Notes: generated by a model not told the origin, from the letters alone. A DNA stretch of 32,726 nt from Bacillus sp. J33 (GCF_000518885.1 NZ_JAEL01000064.1:1-32726); one strand, 5' to 3'. Positions 23,553 through 30,987 are shown, numbered from the stretch's first letter. Program-made: numbers and translations.

Positions 23553-23577
23553 GAAACCCCTTCAAAGAAGAGGTTTC
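23553..23577 (-). terminator. Terminator of the rsgA-like gene
   Basis: GAAACCCCTTC (23553-23563) and GAAGAGGTTTC (23567-23577) form an 11-position stem with one mismatch and an AAA loop. TTTTGC follows on the minus strand, 8 bases after the rsgA stop codon. Confidence 0.8.
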
Positions 23578-23584
23578 GGAATTT

Positions 23585-24643
23585 TTATATTCTTTTGTGC
23601 TTAATACCTGCACTGATTTTCTTCCAGCGTTTACGTTCCTCTGATTGAGCCCTTTTATCCTGCTTTCTGTCCAAATAAGCAAGCTCCCTGAGAAGCTTTT
23701 TGTAGCTATTTAGGCGTGCAATAGAGATGGCTCCTTCCTCGATTTGCTGAATTACGGCACATCCTGGTTCATTATCATGCGAACAGTCCCTGAATCTGCA
23801 CTTTTCCGCGGCTTTTTCAATATCTGTAAAGCTTTCAGAAAGTCCGCTGTTGCTTTCCCAAAGCTGAAGCTCCCTCATGCCCGGGGTGTCAATAAGAACT
23901 GTCCCCTCAGGCAGCAGTATGAGTTCGCGATGGGTAGTTGTATGCTTTCCCTTATCATCGCTTTCCCTAATATCCTGGACCCTTTGCTTTTCATGTCCAA
24001 GGAGGTAATTTATAAGGGTGGATTTTCCTACTCCAGATGATCCAAGCAGTGCAATTGTTTTTCCTGGCAAAAGATAAGGTTTAAGGCTGTCTATCCCTTT
24101 CTCTTCCAATACACTTATTGATACAATTGGGACTCCCATGGCAACACTCTCAACCTCGGCCATCTTCTCCTGTACACTGCTGCAGAGATCTGCCTTTGTT
24201 AGAACGATTACAGGGTTAGCCCCGCTTTCCCAGGATAAAAGCAAATACCTTTCCAATCTTCTTAAGTTTAAGTCCTCATTAAGTGAATTGACAAGGAATA
24301 TGGTATCCACGTTAGCTGCAACAATTTGTTCCTCAGTACTTAATCCTGCAGATTTCCTTGAAAACTTGCTTTTTCTAGGAAGAACAGCATGTATTGTTCC
24401 ACGCTGCTCTCCAACCCTTTCTTTAATTACAACCCAATCGCCTACTGCAGGATAATCTTCCCTGTCAGCAGCCCCAAAGGAAAATTTGCCCGTTACTTCA
24501 CAAAGCAGCTCTCCATTTTCTGTCCACACACGGTACATCTTTTTATGTTCTAATGCGACACGGCCGATTTGGTACTCATTCTCTTCATATGCTGAAAAAG
24601 CTTCTCTAAAAAACTCATCAAACCCATATTTATAAATTGTCAA
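23585..24643 (-). CDS. rsgA: Ribosome small-subunit-dependent GTPase A, long form
   Basis: This circularly permuted GTPase binds the 30S subunit during late assembly. An OB-fold region (~25-100) comes first. The G motifs follow in permuted order: TKAD at 149-152, P-loop GSSGVGKST at 201-209 and DTPG at 252-255, with the switch-like KGKHTTTH at 231-238. The zinc site is Cys282, Cys287, His289 and Cys295 (CRFRDCSHDNEPGC). At 352 residues it belongs to the longer branch, distinct from the ~298-residue Bacillus YloQ/RsgA, so it may be a second paralogue. The start is a TTG at 24643, with GTGGAGGA upstream; the frame extends further to 24751 without a ribosome site and through a terminator. Confidence 0.92.
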   Translation of the reverse strand: MTIYKYGFDEFFREAFSAYEENEYQIGRVALEHKKMYRVWTENGELLCEVTGKFSFGAADREDYPAVGDWVVIKERVGEQRGTIHAVLPRKSKFSRKSAGLSTEEQIVAANVDTIFLVNSLNEDLNLRRLERYLLLSWESGANPVIVLTKADLCSSVQEKMAEVESVAMGVPIVSISVLEEKGIDSLKPYLLPGKTIALLGSSGVGKSTLINYLLGHEKQRVQDIRESDDKGKHTTTHRELILLPEGTVLIDTPGMRELQLWESNSGLSESFTDIEKAAEKCRFRDCSHDNEPGCAVIQQIEEGAISIARLNSYKKLLRELAYLDRKQDKRAQSEERKRWKKISAGIKHKRI

Positions 24644-24716
24644 TGTTAGTTCCTCCACGCTTATTAGTAATTGGAAGGCATATCTGATGCCTGTTCCATT
24701 ATTTTTGCAAATAAAA

Positions 24717-24741
24717 AACCATAGGCTAGCAGCCCATGGTT
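24717..24741 (-). terminator. Terminator of the 24-residue ORF
   Basis: AACCATAGGCT (24717-24727) and AGCCCATGGTT (24731-24741) form an 11-position stem with one mismatch, followed on the minus strand by TTTTTTATTT. It lies about 48 bases downstream of the tiny ORF at 24789-24863 and upstream of rsgA. Confidence 0.85.
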
Positions 24742-24788
24742 TGATAAGCAAGTTTAAATAAGCATAGAAAACACATTGATGCTCTCAC

Positions 24789-24863
24789 TTAATAAACGAA
24801 TTCCATTTGGGCTGTGCCTGAACTATTTACAATGGACTTATAAACAAAAATTTCTCTTTTCAT
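24789..24863 (-). CDS. Candidate 24-residue peptide gene
   Basis: The frame encodes 24 residues, beginning MKREIFVYKSIVNSSG and ending MEFVY; it is polar with no membrane segment. Support comes from its surroundings: a near-consensus promoter at 24896-24924, a ribosome site GCGGGTGAT before the ATG, and a strong terminator at 24717-24741. Together these define a complete transcript of roughly 170 bases. I do not recognise the peptide. Alternatively, the transcript could be a small regulatory RNA and the frame incidental. Confidence 0.5.
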   Translation of the reverse strand: MKREIFVYKSIVNSSGTAQMEFVY

Positions 24864-24895
24864 AACACATCACCCGCTTTCGTTTATTTGTATTC

Positions 24896-24924
24896 ATTAT
24901 ATGGAAGATTACGCCAAAAGTAAA
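24896..24924 (-). promoter_or_regulatory. Sigma-A-type promoter for the 24-residue ORF
   Basis: On the minus strand, -35 TTTACT (24919-24924) and -10 TATAAT (24896-24901) are separated by exactly 17 bases. The -10 lies 32 bases upstream of the ATG at 24863. Confidence 0.75.
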
Positions 24925-25014
24925 GTCTTTATTTAAACATTTTTCGAATGTGACACTGCCCCCAAAAAGTGCATATGTTAATGAAGAAAGCAAAGGAAGA
25001 TAGGAGCGAGGAGT

Positions 25015-25785
25015 ATGCCAAATAATAGAAACCTTCAATGGTATTTCCAAAAAGCTGCTAAGTATGATCTGCTGGCTCAGTACTTTAAATATATAAATCC
25101 TGCTAAGCATATTGACTATTATTATAAACATTTGCGCTGTATGAACTATGCCGTGCAAATGATGCGTACAGGCAATAGGATTTCTGCGGGAGATTCACTT
25201 CGGCAAGGGCCGGCAAAAGTGCGCATATTCCATTCATCACCTGATGCAGGCCCGGTTGATATTTATATAAATGGCTTTAGAATTCTAAAAGATTTCGCTT
25301 TTAAAGAAGACAGTGATTATTTATCATTCCCTGGGGGACAATACCAGGTTGATATATATCCAGCTGGCAACATGGTTTCTGCTGTTTTTAGCAGAAAGAT
25401 TTCCGTTGAATCTGGCAAATTCTATACGGCTGCAGCTGCCGGCAATGCTTCCAAATTAAAACTTCTCTTACTGGAAGATCAGCCAGCAGTATCTCCAGGT
25501 GAAACGAAAATCAGGTTTGTCCATCTTACACCAGATGCCCCTGCTGTAGATATTGCCGTAAAGAACCGTGATGTGATTTTTCAGGATATATCTTTTCCCA
25601 AAGCTAGCGAATACCTGGCTCTAACACCAATGACTGTCGATCTCGAAGCAAGAATAGCAGGCACTTCCAATGTGGTTCTATCCATGCCGCGTATTCAATT
25701 TAAAGCAGATCAGGCGTATACTATCCTGGCTGTTGGATCGGCAGTAAGTGAACCTGAATTGGAAGCTATGATTATTCCAGGCTGA
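25015..25785 (+). CDS. DUF4397 domain protein, two domains
   Basis: The product has 256 residues. Residues 1-62 are Tyr- and Lys-rich, with no hydrophobic signal. Then come two DUF4397-like beta domains. The first starts at AKVRIFHSSPDAGPVDIYIN (~67) and the second at TKIRFVHLTPDAPAVDIAVK (~164). The repeated R-x-x-H-x-[ST]-P-D-A-x-x-V-D-I motif marks each. Most DUF4397 proteins are secreted; this one lacks a signal peptide, so it may be a cytoplasmic or spore-associated protein. GGAGCGAGGAG lies just before the ATG. It is a single-gene unit, diverging from the 24-residue ORF and closed by a shared terminator. Function unknown. Confidence 0.88.
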   Translation: MPNNRNLQWYFQKAAKYDLLAQYFKYINPAKHIDYYYKHLRCMNYAVQMMRTGNRISAGDSLRQGPAKVRIFHSSPDAGPVDIYINGFRILKDFAFKEDSDYLSFPGGQYQVDIYPAGNMVSAVFSRKISVESGKFYTAAAAGNASKLKLLLLEDQPAVSPGETKIRFVHLTPDAPAVDIAVKNRDVIFQDISFPKASEYLALTPMTVDLEARIAGTSNVVLSMPRIQFKADQAYTILAVGSAVSEPELEAMIIPG

Positions 25786-25806
25786 AGCGGTGACGCATTA
25801 TTGCAC

Positions 25807-25846
25807 AAAAAAGGAATCCCTCAGCAGTGAGAGGATTCCTTTTTTA
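25807..25846. terminator. Bidirectional terminator between DUF4397 gene and ypmS
   Basis: AAAAAAGGAATCCCTC (from 25807) pairs with GAGAGGATTCCTTTTTT (to 25846), a long stem with one bulge around AGCAGT. T-runs are on both strands. Confidence 0.95.
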
Positions 25847-25853
25847 TGCTTTA

Positions 25854-26438
25854 CTATTTTACCGGAACCAGAAGTGTAAATCTAATATCGTTTTGTCTTA
25901 AATTAAATTCATCCACTTTCACTTTCACATCGCTTTTAAGCTTCATTTTCTGCATCGATACGTAGATTCTTTCTTCTTTTGGCTGGATGATCACTCCCTC
26001 AGGCAGCTTGTACCGATCTCTGACCAGTTTGAGAACATGTGAGACTGGCAGGTTCATCTGCCCGACGGAAATCGATTTTTGCTGAAGAACCACATCTCCG
26101 TTTTCCAAAGCTTCAGGCTCAAACGAAAGCTTCATTTGCAGATCCTGGCTGAAAAAAGGAATAGAACCGTATAAGTCTACTTCATCATTCAGCAGCACTT
26201 TATAGTCAATTGCTCCATCTGTCAGCCCTTCTTTTTCTAAATAGTGGTTGATTACCCTATTCAAGTCTTCTTTATTAGCCTGAATGCTAAAAGGAACATA
26301 GTTATCTTCATTCATATTTTCTGCTATGTAATCTTGATCTTTAGCCGGCAAACTAATAAGAATAAGCAAAAAAACCAAAATAATTGCATTGATTGCCATT
26401 AAAATAAAAAAGAGCCTTTTCCATTTATTACCTTTCAA
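25854..26438 (-). CDS. ypmS: YpmS family membrane protein (DUF2140)
   Basis: This 194-residue protein has one N-terminal membrane helix (LFFILMAINAIILVFLLILI, ~9-30) and an extracellular part. That part carries the DUF2140 features FSIQANKEDLNRVINHYL, a LYGSIPFFSQDLQMKLSFEP strand region and a closing RQNDIRFTLLVP. The start is a TTG at 26438 with GGAGAG 7 bases upstream; it overlaps the end of ypmR by 11 bases, so translation is coupled. B. subtilis has the same ypmR-ypmS pair. The molecular role is not established; the pairing with a lipoprotein SGNH hydrolase suggests work at the outer face of the membrane. Confidence 0.93.
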   Translation of the reverse strand: MKGNKWKRLFFILMAINAIILVFLLILISLPAKDQDYIAENMNEDNYVPFSIQANKEDLNRVINHYLEKEGLTDGAIDYKVLLNDEVDLYGSIPFFSQDLQMKLSFEPEALENGDVVLQQKSISVGQMNLPVSHVLKLVRDRYKLPEGVIIQPKEERIYVSMQKMKLKSDVKVKVDEFNLRQNDIRFTLLVPVK

Positions 26439-27267
26439 TTACAATCTCTCCATTTCCTGCTGAATCCTTCTTATACGGCAGCTCTTTTAGAACTTCCTCT
26501 GTCAATGTTTCATGAACACGCCCTGCAATTAACTCATACCCTTTATCATTGGGATGAAAATAATCGGTAAACAGAAGGTTTTCCTGTGTATTTTGGAAGA
26601 TATCATCTATTTCCACAAAATATGTTCCTGGATACTGTTCCAGAATGGATTGGCTAGTGCGGTTCCACCCTTCAAGAATATCATTAATTTCCCTAATTTC
26701 AGAAAACCACTTTAAGAAAGGGTTATATAATCCTATTAAAACAATCCTGATATTTGGATTTACCTCTCGAATCGTATTTAAAACCGCTATGAGATTCTTT
26801 TCATAATTTATCTTTTCCTTCGCGAAAGCTTTAAGCTTCAGATTTGAGAAGTTTTCACGCACTACCTTCATGACATCATTTCCGCCGATCGTGATAACCA
26901 CAACATCTGACTTCTTTATTACATTTTGTACTTCTTCAGACGCCAATTTTTTTAATAATTGATCGGACCGGTTGCCTTTAACCCCAAAGTTATAAAAAGC
27001 CGCATCTTGAACACTTTTATCCTTTTCCAATTGCTCTTCCAGATAAGGCAGATAGCCACCCCTATCAGTACTGTCGCCTACACCTTGCGTTAAAGAATCC
27101 CCAACTGTAGCAATTGTAAGATTTCTTGGAAAGAAATTCAGCGGAACTTGTTCTTTAGGTTTTAATTCAGATTTTTTAACAGGCTGTAGGGTATCCTGAT
27201 TGGAACTTAAACTGCAGGAAACCAGAAGCATCATGCATGAAAAAATGAAGGTGAATTTTTTTAGCAT
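26428..27267 (-). CDS. ypmR: SGNH/GDSL lipoprotein hydrolase YpmR
   Basis: The protein has 279 residues and an N-terminal lipoprotein signal with lipobox LVSC (Cys18 or so), which would anchor it to the outer face of the membrane. The SGNH fold shows block I VGDSLTQGVGD, the block III IGGNDVM with Gly-Asn-Asp, and the Asp/His pair in TDYFHPNDKGYEL. The start at 27267 follows GGCAGGTGAT; a longer frame to 27384 runs through the promoter. A TATAAT at 27298-27303 lies 31 bases upstream of the ATG, with a weak -35. It overlaps ypmS and is co-transcribed with it. The substrate is unknown; lysophospholipase or esterase activity is usual for such proteins. Confidence 0.93.
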   Translation of the reverse strand: MLKKFTFIFSCMMLLVSCSLSSNQDTLQPVKKSELKPKEQVPLNFFPRNLTIATVGDSLTQGVGDSTDRGGYLPYLEEQLEKDKSVQDAAFYNFGVKGNRSDQLLKKLASEEVQNVIKKSDVVVITIGGNDVMKVVRENFSNLKLKAFAKEKINYEKNLIAVLNTIREVNPNIRIVLIGLYNPFLKWFSEIREINDILEGWNRTSQSILEQYPGTYFVEIDDIFQNTQENLLFTDYFHPNDKGYELIAGRVHETLTEEVLKELPYKKDSAGNGEIVIER

Positions 27268-27400
27268 TCTATCACCTGCCTTATTTGTGTCATTCATATT
27301 ATAACATGTGCCCTTTTTATACAAGTAACAAACGGCTATATAATTCTGTTCAATTTCAGCAGAAGGAAAAGGCTCTTTTCTCACAAATTGTTTTTTTCCT

Positions 27401-27494
27401 TATGAATACTGCCCGCTGGAGCCAAATGCCTCCGCTTCAATCAACTCGTTAACCTTTCTTAGAATAAAAAAAGCAAAAAACTTACGAAAACAGC
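27401..27494 (-). repeat. Repeat family B, copy 1 (short, degraded)
   Basis: Read on the minus strand, this begins GCTGTTTTCGTAAGTT, contains GGTTAAC-GAGTTGATTG and GCGGAGG, and ends CGGGCAGTATTCATA. The same landmarks in the same order occur at 30801-30933. It lies in the 255-base gap between ypmR and ypmQ and overlaps no gene. The central part appears shortened compared with copy 2. Confidence 0.65.
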
Positions 27495-27503
27495 CTAAAG
27501 AAA

Positions 27504-27527
27504 AATAGACCTTTCAAAAGGTCTATT
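27504..27527 (-). terminator. Terminator overlapping the ypmQ stop codon
   Basis: AATAGACCTTT (27504-27514) and AAAGGTCTATT (27517-27527) are perfectly complementary around CA. TTTTTC follows on the minus strand. The upstream arm includes the TAG stop of ypmQ (27523-27525), so the terminator is embedded in the end of the gene. Confidence 0.88.
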
Positions 27528-28101
27528 GCAAAGCTTTAATATCCTTAATAATTTCATCTAAAGGAATTTCTGCCAGTCCGGTATAGTATTTCATAACTTT
27601 TCCTTCCTGGTCAACCAAGTAAAAGTCAGTTCCGTGAATTACCTGGTCTCCAGTTTGGGGTTTTTTTACAATTGCTTTAAAGTTTTCCATCGCATACTGC
27701 TCAATTTCTGCCTGTTGATAGCCAGTCAGGAAGTGCCAGTTGCTGAAGTCTGCATTGTATTGCGAGCCAAAATCTTTCAGGACTTCTGGTGTATCCACTG
27801 TCGGATCTACACTGAAGGATACGAATTCGATATTTTCAATTCCCTCTTCCTCTGCAAGCTGCTGAAGCTTTTTCATATTGGCTGTCATTGGCATACAAAC
27901 ATCTTCACAATTTGTGAAAATAAAATCTGCAACCCATACCTTGCCTTCCAGATCCTTTAATCCAAATTCCTTATTCTCTTGGTTTTTATAAGTAAAGTCT
28001 GCAAGTTCCCAATTTAGCGCATTCTTTATCCCGCTTTGACCGCATGCTGATAGAAACAGCATGGCAGCAATTCCAATTACTGCTAAAACCTTTAATTTCA
28101 T
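27523..28101 (-). CDS. ypmQ: Sco-type copper chaperone lipoprotein (YpmQ/BsSco)
   Basis: The protein has 192 residues. A signal peptide ends in the lipobox LSAC (Cys20), anchoring it outside the membrane. The thioredoxin-like Sco fold binds copper through Cys65 and Cys69 (FTNCEDVCMP) and His156 in VIHGTDFYLV; all three are present. Sco proteins deliver copper to, or keep reduced, the CuA centre of cytochrome c oxidase. AGGTGAAATT precedes the ATG. It is followed by a terminator built into its stop codon, so it forms its own unit, as B. subtilis ypmQ does in the same neighbourhood. Confidence 0.95.
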   Translation of the reverse strand: MKLKVLAVIGIAAMLFLSACGQSGIKNALNWELADFTYKNQENKEFGLKDLEGKVWVADFIFTNCEDVCMPMTANMKKLQQLAEEEGIENIEFVSFSVDPTVDTPEVLKDFGSQYNADFSNWHFLTGYQQAEIEQYAMENFKAIVKKPQTGDQVIHGTDFYLVDQEGKVMKYYTGLAEIPLDEIIKDIKALQ

Positions 28102-28637
28102 AATTTCACCTGCTTTAATTAGTTACGAAGCTAATTTTAGCAAATATTCATGATAGAAGAAAGAAATACTTGTGACAAACGTGTGAACAGAATCGCTTTC
28201 ATCAATCATATTACTCCTTTACTGACCGGCCTATTCTTAAGGGCAGCATTATTGATTTGTTACCGCCATTCATTCTCTGGCCTTTTTCCGCATGCTGCCG
28301 CGTCGTAATAAATGCCAATTAGATAAATCCTTATTCCCCTGAATTATTTTTTATTGCCTTTTCCTAAATCATAATAAACATGGGGTAAAGCACTATCATT
28401 CATCAATTGCAGTCCCCGATGCTCGTGCTTTCAGCCTGCCTTCCTCAGGAGCCAAATGAAAAAAAACACCCTTATTAAATGATTAGGGGCATTTGACTTA
28501 TCATTTGTCATACTTTCATAAAAGGACTTAATGAATAAAGAATAATTGATTTGGACGGCTATTTTATGAATCTTGTATTTTTTCTTTTCCGCACAAAGAT
28601 ATTCACATGATTGAGGTTTATTATTTTTTAAATAACA
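28102..28637. other. Intergenic stretch without recognised features
   Basis: About 540 bases between ypmQ and the repeat at 28638 contain no reading frame with a ribosome site and no convincing terminator. A short piece near 28410-28450 (GATGCTCGTGCTTTC, then CCTTCCTCAGGAGCC) faintly recalls the interspersed repeats and may be an old relic, but I cannot align it reliably. Confidence 0.5.
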
Positions 28638-28825
28638 TTAGGCTGTGTTAAAGCTTATTGTTGATTTTAGCACCCTGTTGATTGGAGCGGAAGGTGCGAG
28701 ACTCCTGCGGGAGAAGCGTGTCAGCGGGAGACCCCGCAGGTGCGAATGCACCGAGGAGCGTCGGACCGCCTGCGGAAAGCGAGTGCCTGCAGCGGAAATC
28801 AACAGGCAAATTTAACAGAGCCTAA
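28638..28825. repeat. Complete ~188-bp inverted-repeat element (family A)
   Basis: The element is bounded by TTAGGCTGTGTTAAA (28638-28652) and TTTAACAGAGCCTAA (28811-28825), a 15-base terminal inverted repeat with one mismatch. A second inner pair is CCTGTTGATTGGAGCGGA near the left and GCAGCGGAAATCAACAGG near the right. The interior is GC-rich, with CTCCTGCGGGAG and ACCCCGCAGGTGCG hairpin segments. It encodes nothing. Size, terminal repeats and multiple copies make it MITE-like, consistent with the intergenic repeats known from many Bacillus genomes. No clear target duplication is visible. Confidence 0.85.
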
Positions 28826-28832
28826 CATTTAA

Positions 28833-28860
28833 AAGCATGGCTTCAATAGAAACCATGCTT
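28833..28860 (-). terminator. Terminator of degV
   Basis: AAGCATGG (28833-28840) pairs with CCATGCTT (28853-28860), and TTTTAAAT follows on the minus strand. It lies 12 bases after the degV stop codon and only 8 bases from the edge of the family A repeat. Confidence 0.85.
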
Positions 28861-28871
28861 GCTTATTCGAT

Positions 28872-29717
28872 TTAATCTTCCAGATAGTACATAAAGCCAA
28901 TTGCACCAGGCCCTGTATGAGTACTGATAATAGGTGTTGTTTCTTCAATTTCAACTTTGTCGTATGCCGTCATCTCCTCAATAAGCCTTTTCAGTTTGGA
29001 AGCAAGCTCATATCCTTCTGCATGAACGAGACCAACACCCTTAATAGCTTTTCCTTTTACATCTTCAGCAAATTGTTTTGCCAAATATTTAGCAACCTGG
29101 TTATGACTTCTCACTTTCGCAACAGGTGTATAAACTCCTCCTTCGAGCGAAGCAATTGGTTTAATATTAAGCAAGGAGCCAATCATTGCTTTCCCTTTGC
29201 CAATCCTTCCACCTTTTACGAGGTTTTCAAGTGTGTCTACCACGACAAATAATTTTGAACTTTCCCGAACCGTATTTAATCGCTCTACAATTTCCTGAAC
29301 ACTTTTACCTTCCTTGGCCAATTTGGCTGCTTCCAAGACTTGAAAGGCCAATGCTTTGGAAATATATCTTGAATCTACAACAGTTACGTTAGCAGATGAC
29401 ATTCCTGCTGCACTTTCAGCTGAGCGGACTGTCCCGCTCATTCCGCCAGTCATATGAATGGAAATTATATCATACCCTTCTTCGCCAAAGCGGTCATAAA
29501 CCTCTACAAATGCCCCCGCAGGCGGCTGTGAACTTTTTGGAAGCTCGTTGGCTTCCTTCATTTTTCTTATAAACTCCGAGGGAGTAATATCTACTCTGTC
29601 CAAATATGTATTTCCTTCAATGTGAATAGTTAATGGAACCACTTCAATAGCATATTTGTCAATGATCTCGCTTGAAAGATCAGCTGTTGAATCTGTTACG
29701 ATTTTAATTTTACTCAT
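28872..29717 (-). CDS. degV: DegV family fatty-acid-binding protein
   Basis: This 281-residue protein has the two-domain DegV fold that holds one fatty-acid molecule. The N-terminal signature KIVTDSTADLSSEIIDKY, the VVPLTIHIEG strand, the fatty-acid head-group segment IHMTGGMSGTVRSAESAA, and the closing THTGPGAIGFMYY are all present. In Firmicutes such proteins (FakB) present exogenous fatty acids to the kinase FakA; here no kinase gene is nearby. The start at 29717 has GGGAAGTG upstream, while an earlier in-frame ATG at 29738 overlaps that site. It is a monocistronic unit with its own terminator. Confidence 0.94.
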   Translation of the reverse strand: MSKIKIVTDSTADLSSEIIDKYAIEVVPLTIHIEGNTYLDRVDITPSEFIRKMKEANELPKSSQPPAGAFVEVYDRFGEEGYDIISIHMTGGMSGTVRSAESAAGMSSANVTVVDSRYISKALAFQVLEAAKLAKEGKSVQEIVERLNTVRESSKLFVVVDTLENLVKGGRIGKGKAMIGSLLNIKPIASLEGGVYTPVAKVRSHNQVAKYLAKQFAEDVKGKAIKGVGLVHAEGYELASKLKRLIEEMTAYDKVEIEETTPIISTHTGPGAIGFMYYLED

Positions 29718-29846
29718 AAAACATTCACTTCCCTGCATTCACAATTAGTTCATATTATACATTTACCAAAACCACAAATAAAGCAAAATCAAATTCGAGC
29801 AATCGCTTTCAGTTCTTTCTTGGACGCTTTATCACAAAAATAAAAA

Positions 29847-29870
29847 GGGTACCGGCAACTGCCGGTACCC
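29847..29870 (-). terminator. Terminator of ypmP
   Basis: GGGTACCGGCA (29847-29857) and TGCCGGTACCC (29860-29870) form a perfect stem, followed by TTTTTATTTTT on the minus strand. It lies 6 bases after the ypmP stop codon. Confidence 0.95.
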
Positions 29871-29876
29871 AAGGTG

Positions 29877-30128
29877 TTAGGCATTATTCTTTAATTCTGG
29901 AGTTTTAAAGATTTCTTCATACACCGGCCATTTCAAAACTCTTTTTAAATATTCTCTAAATGACCTGCTTCTAATTGTTCTTTCATTGCCGTATACGGCA
30001 GTAATAAAGGTTTGTAAACGGACTTGGATCATAAAATAATAGGGGCTATCTTTTTCCAATACAGGAATTTCAACAATTTTTACCTTCTGTCCAACAGCAT
30101 TTTTGAACTCTAGGCTTTTGAATAGCAA
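29877..30128 (-). CDS. ypmP: YpmP family protein (DUF2535)
   Basis: This 83-residue protein matches B. subtilis YpmP. It opens LFKSLEFKNAVGQKVKIVEI, continues with IPVLEKDSPYYFMIQVRLQT, and ends with an Arg-rich RSFREYLKRVLKWPVYEEIF. It is cytoplasmic and of unknown function. The start is a TTG at 30128, because AGAGG lies 9 bases upstream and the length then equals the family norm; a longer frame to 30179 has no ribosome site. A TATAAT lies about 40 bases upstream. It is found near ilvA here as in B. subtilis, but the family A repeat and tatA separate them. Confidence 0.87.
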   Translation of the reverse strand: MLFKSLEFKNAVGQKVKIVEIPVLEKDSPYYFMIQVRLQTFITAVYGNERTIRSRSFREYLKRVLKWPVYEEIFKTPELKNNA

Positions 30129-30224
30129 AATATCAATCCTCTTTTTCACCCGTTTGTTTATATTATACCCCAAGTACAACTCGAAATGTGTCTGAATATG
30201 CTGCCAAACTAATTTTTTTATTTT

Positions 30225-30402
30225 GCCTTATTTAAGCTTGCCTGCTGATTTATTTCTCAGGGATGCCTGCTTCTCGGGACGGTCAGATGCTTCTCTTACT
30301 CCTTGAGCCTGAAGTTCACCCTTTGACTCCTCCTCCGATTGGAATCCTGCTCCTTCACCTCCAATCAGCAGAGGGACAAAATCAACAATGCTAGAGTCGT
30401 TA
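30225..30402 (-). repeat. Old, full-length copy of repeat family A
   Basis: On the minus strand this aligns along its whole length with the element at 28638-28825. Landmarks are TTGTTGATTTTG, CTGATTGGAG-GAAGG, GGAGGAG, GACCGTCCCGAGAA, AATCAGCAGGCAA and a final TTAAATAAGGC. Many substitutions show it is older. The 78-codon open frame across it (30228-30464) has no ribosome site and is a chance product of the GC-rich repeat. Confidence 0.7.
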
Positions 30403-30465
30403 GTCTGCCGGCAAGAAAACGGTGAATTTATTAAGAACAGTGGGAAAGAAATACTTCCCCTCATC

Positions 30466-30663
30466 TTATTTAGCCGTTTTTTTCTTTATATCCTCTTCCA
30501 ATTCTTCCATTACATCACTTGTCAAGCCGCGGGTTGACTTCTTAAATTCCCTTAAGGTATCCCCAAAAGCACGCCCAATTTCCGGCAGTTTTTTTGGACC
30601 AAAAAGGATAAGAGCCAAAACAAGTATTAAAATTAACCCTGGAAAGCCGATATTTGAAAGCAT
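30466..30663 (-). CDS. tatA: Twin-arginine translocase subunit TatA
   Basis: This 65-residue protein has one N-terminal membrane helix ([16 protein letters not shown]), the invariant [12 protein letters not shown] hinge, and an amphipathic helix ([14 protein letters not shown]). A charged tail ([13 protein letters not shown]) ends it. TatA forms the pore-like assembly that passes folded proteins across the membrane with TatC. The start at 30663 follows AAAGGGGAT at a proper distance; the ATG at 30672 is too close to it. No tatC is present within the window, so its partner must be encoded elsewhere. Confidence 0.95.
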   Translation of the reverse strand: MLSNIGFPGLILILVLALILFGPKKLPEIGRAFGDTLREFKKSTRGLTSDVMEELEEDIKKKTAK

Positions 30664-30800
30664 GGAGTACATCCCCTTTAAAATACAATGTGGTAAATCT
30701 AAAATGATTATAGTATTTTTCAAGGCAAATGTCGCAGGTACAGAAAAAAGTTCATATTTAATTCACAAAGGCACTCTTTTATCAAAAATTGTTGTTTTAC

Positions 30801-30933
30801 ATATAAATTCTGCCCGTCGCTTTCAGCCCGGGGTACTCAAGCTTTCCCCAGGGAGGAATGAGTACCTCCGCGGCAATCAACTCAGTTGGTTAACCTTTAT
30901 TACCTGAATAGATGCGAACTTTACGAAAACAGC
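30801..30933 (-). repeat. Repeat family B, copy 2
   Basis: Read on the minus strand, it begins GCTGTTTTCGTAAAGTT, continues AGGTAATAAAGGTTAACC, AACTGAGTTGATTG and CGCGGAGGTACTCATTCCTC, and ends CGGGCAGAATTTATA. It contains an inverted repeat, GAGTACCTC...GGGGTACTC-like arms, that could fold. Copy 1 is at 27401-27494. It lies between tatA and the end of ilvA. Confidence 0.65.
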
Positions 30934-30987
30934 GTTCACAAAAGAAGCTTACAGCTTAAATGCTCAATTACAATGGATAGTTTCATA

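Noticed and set aside
24838..25158. 106-codon minus-strand open frame
   Set aside because: It runs antisense through the start of the DUF4397 gene and over the promoter of the 24-residue ORF.
30228..30464. 78-codon open frame downstream of tatA
   Set aside because: It has no ribosome site and lies mainly in a decayed copy of repeat family A; the peptide is low-complexity Glu/Gly/Lys-rich.
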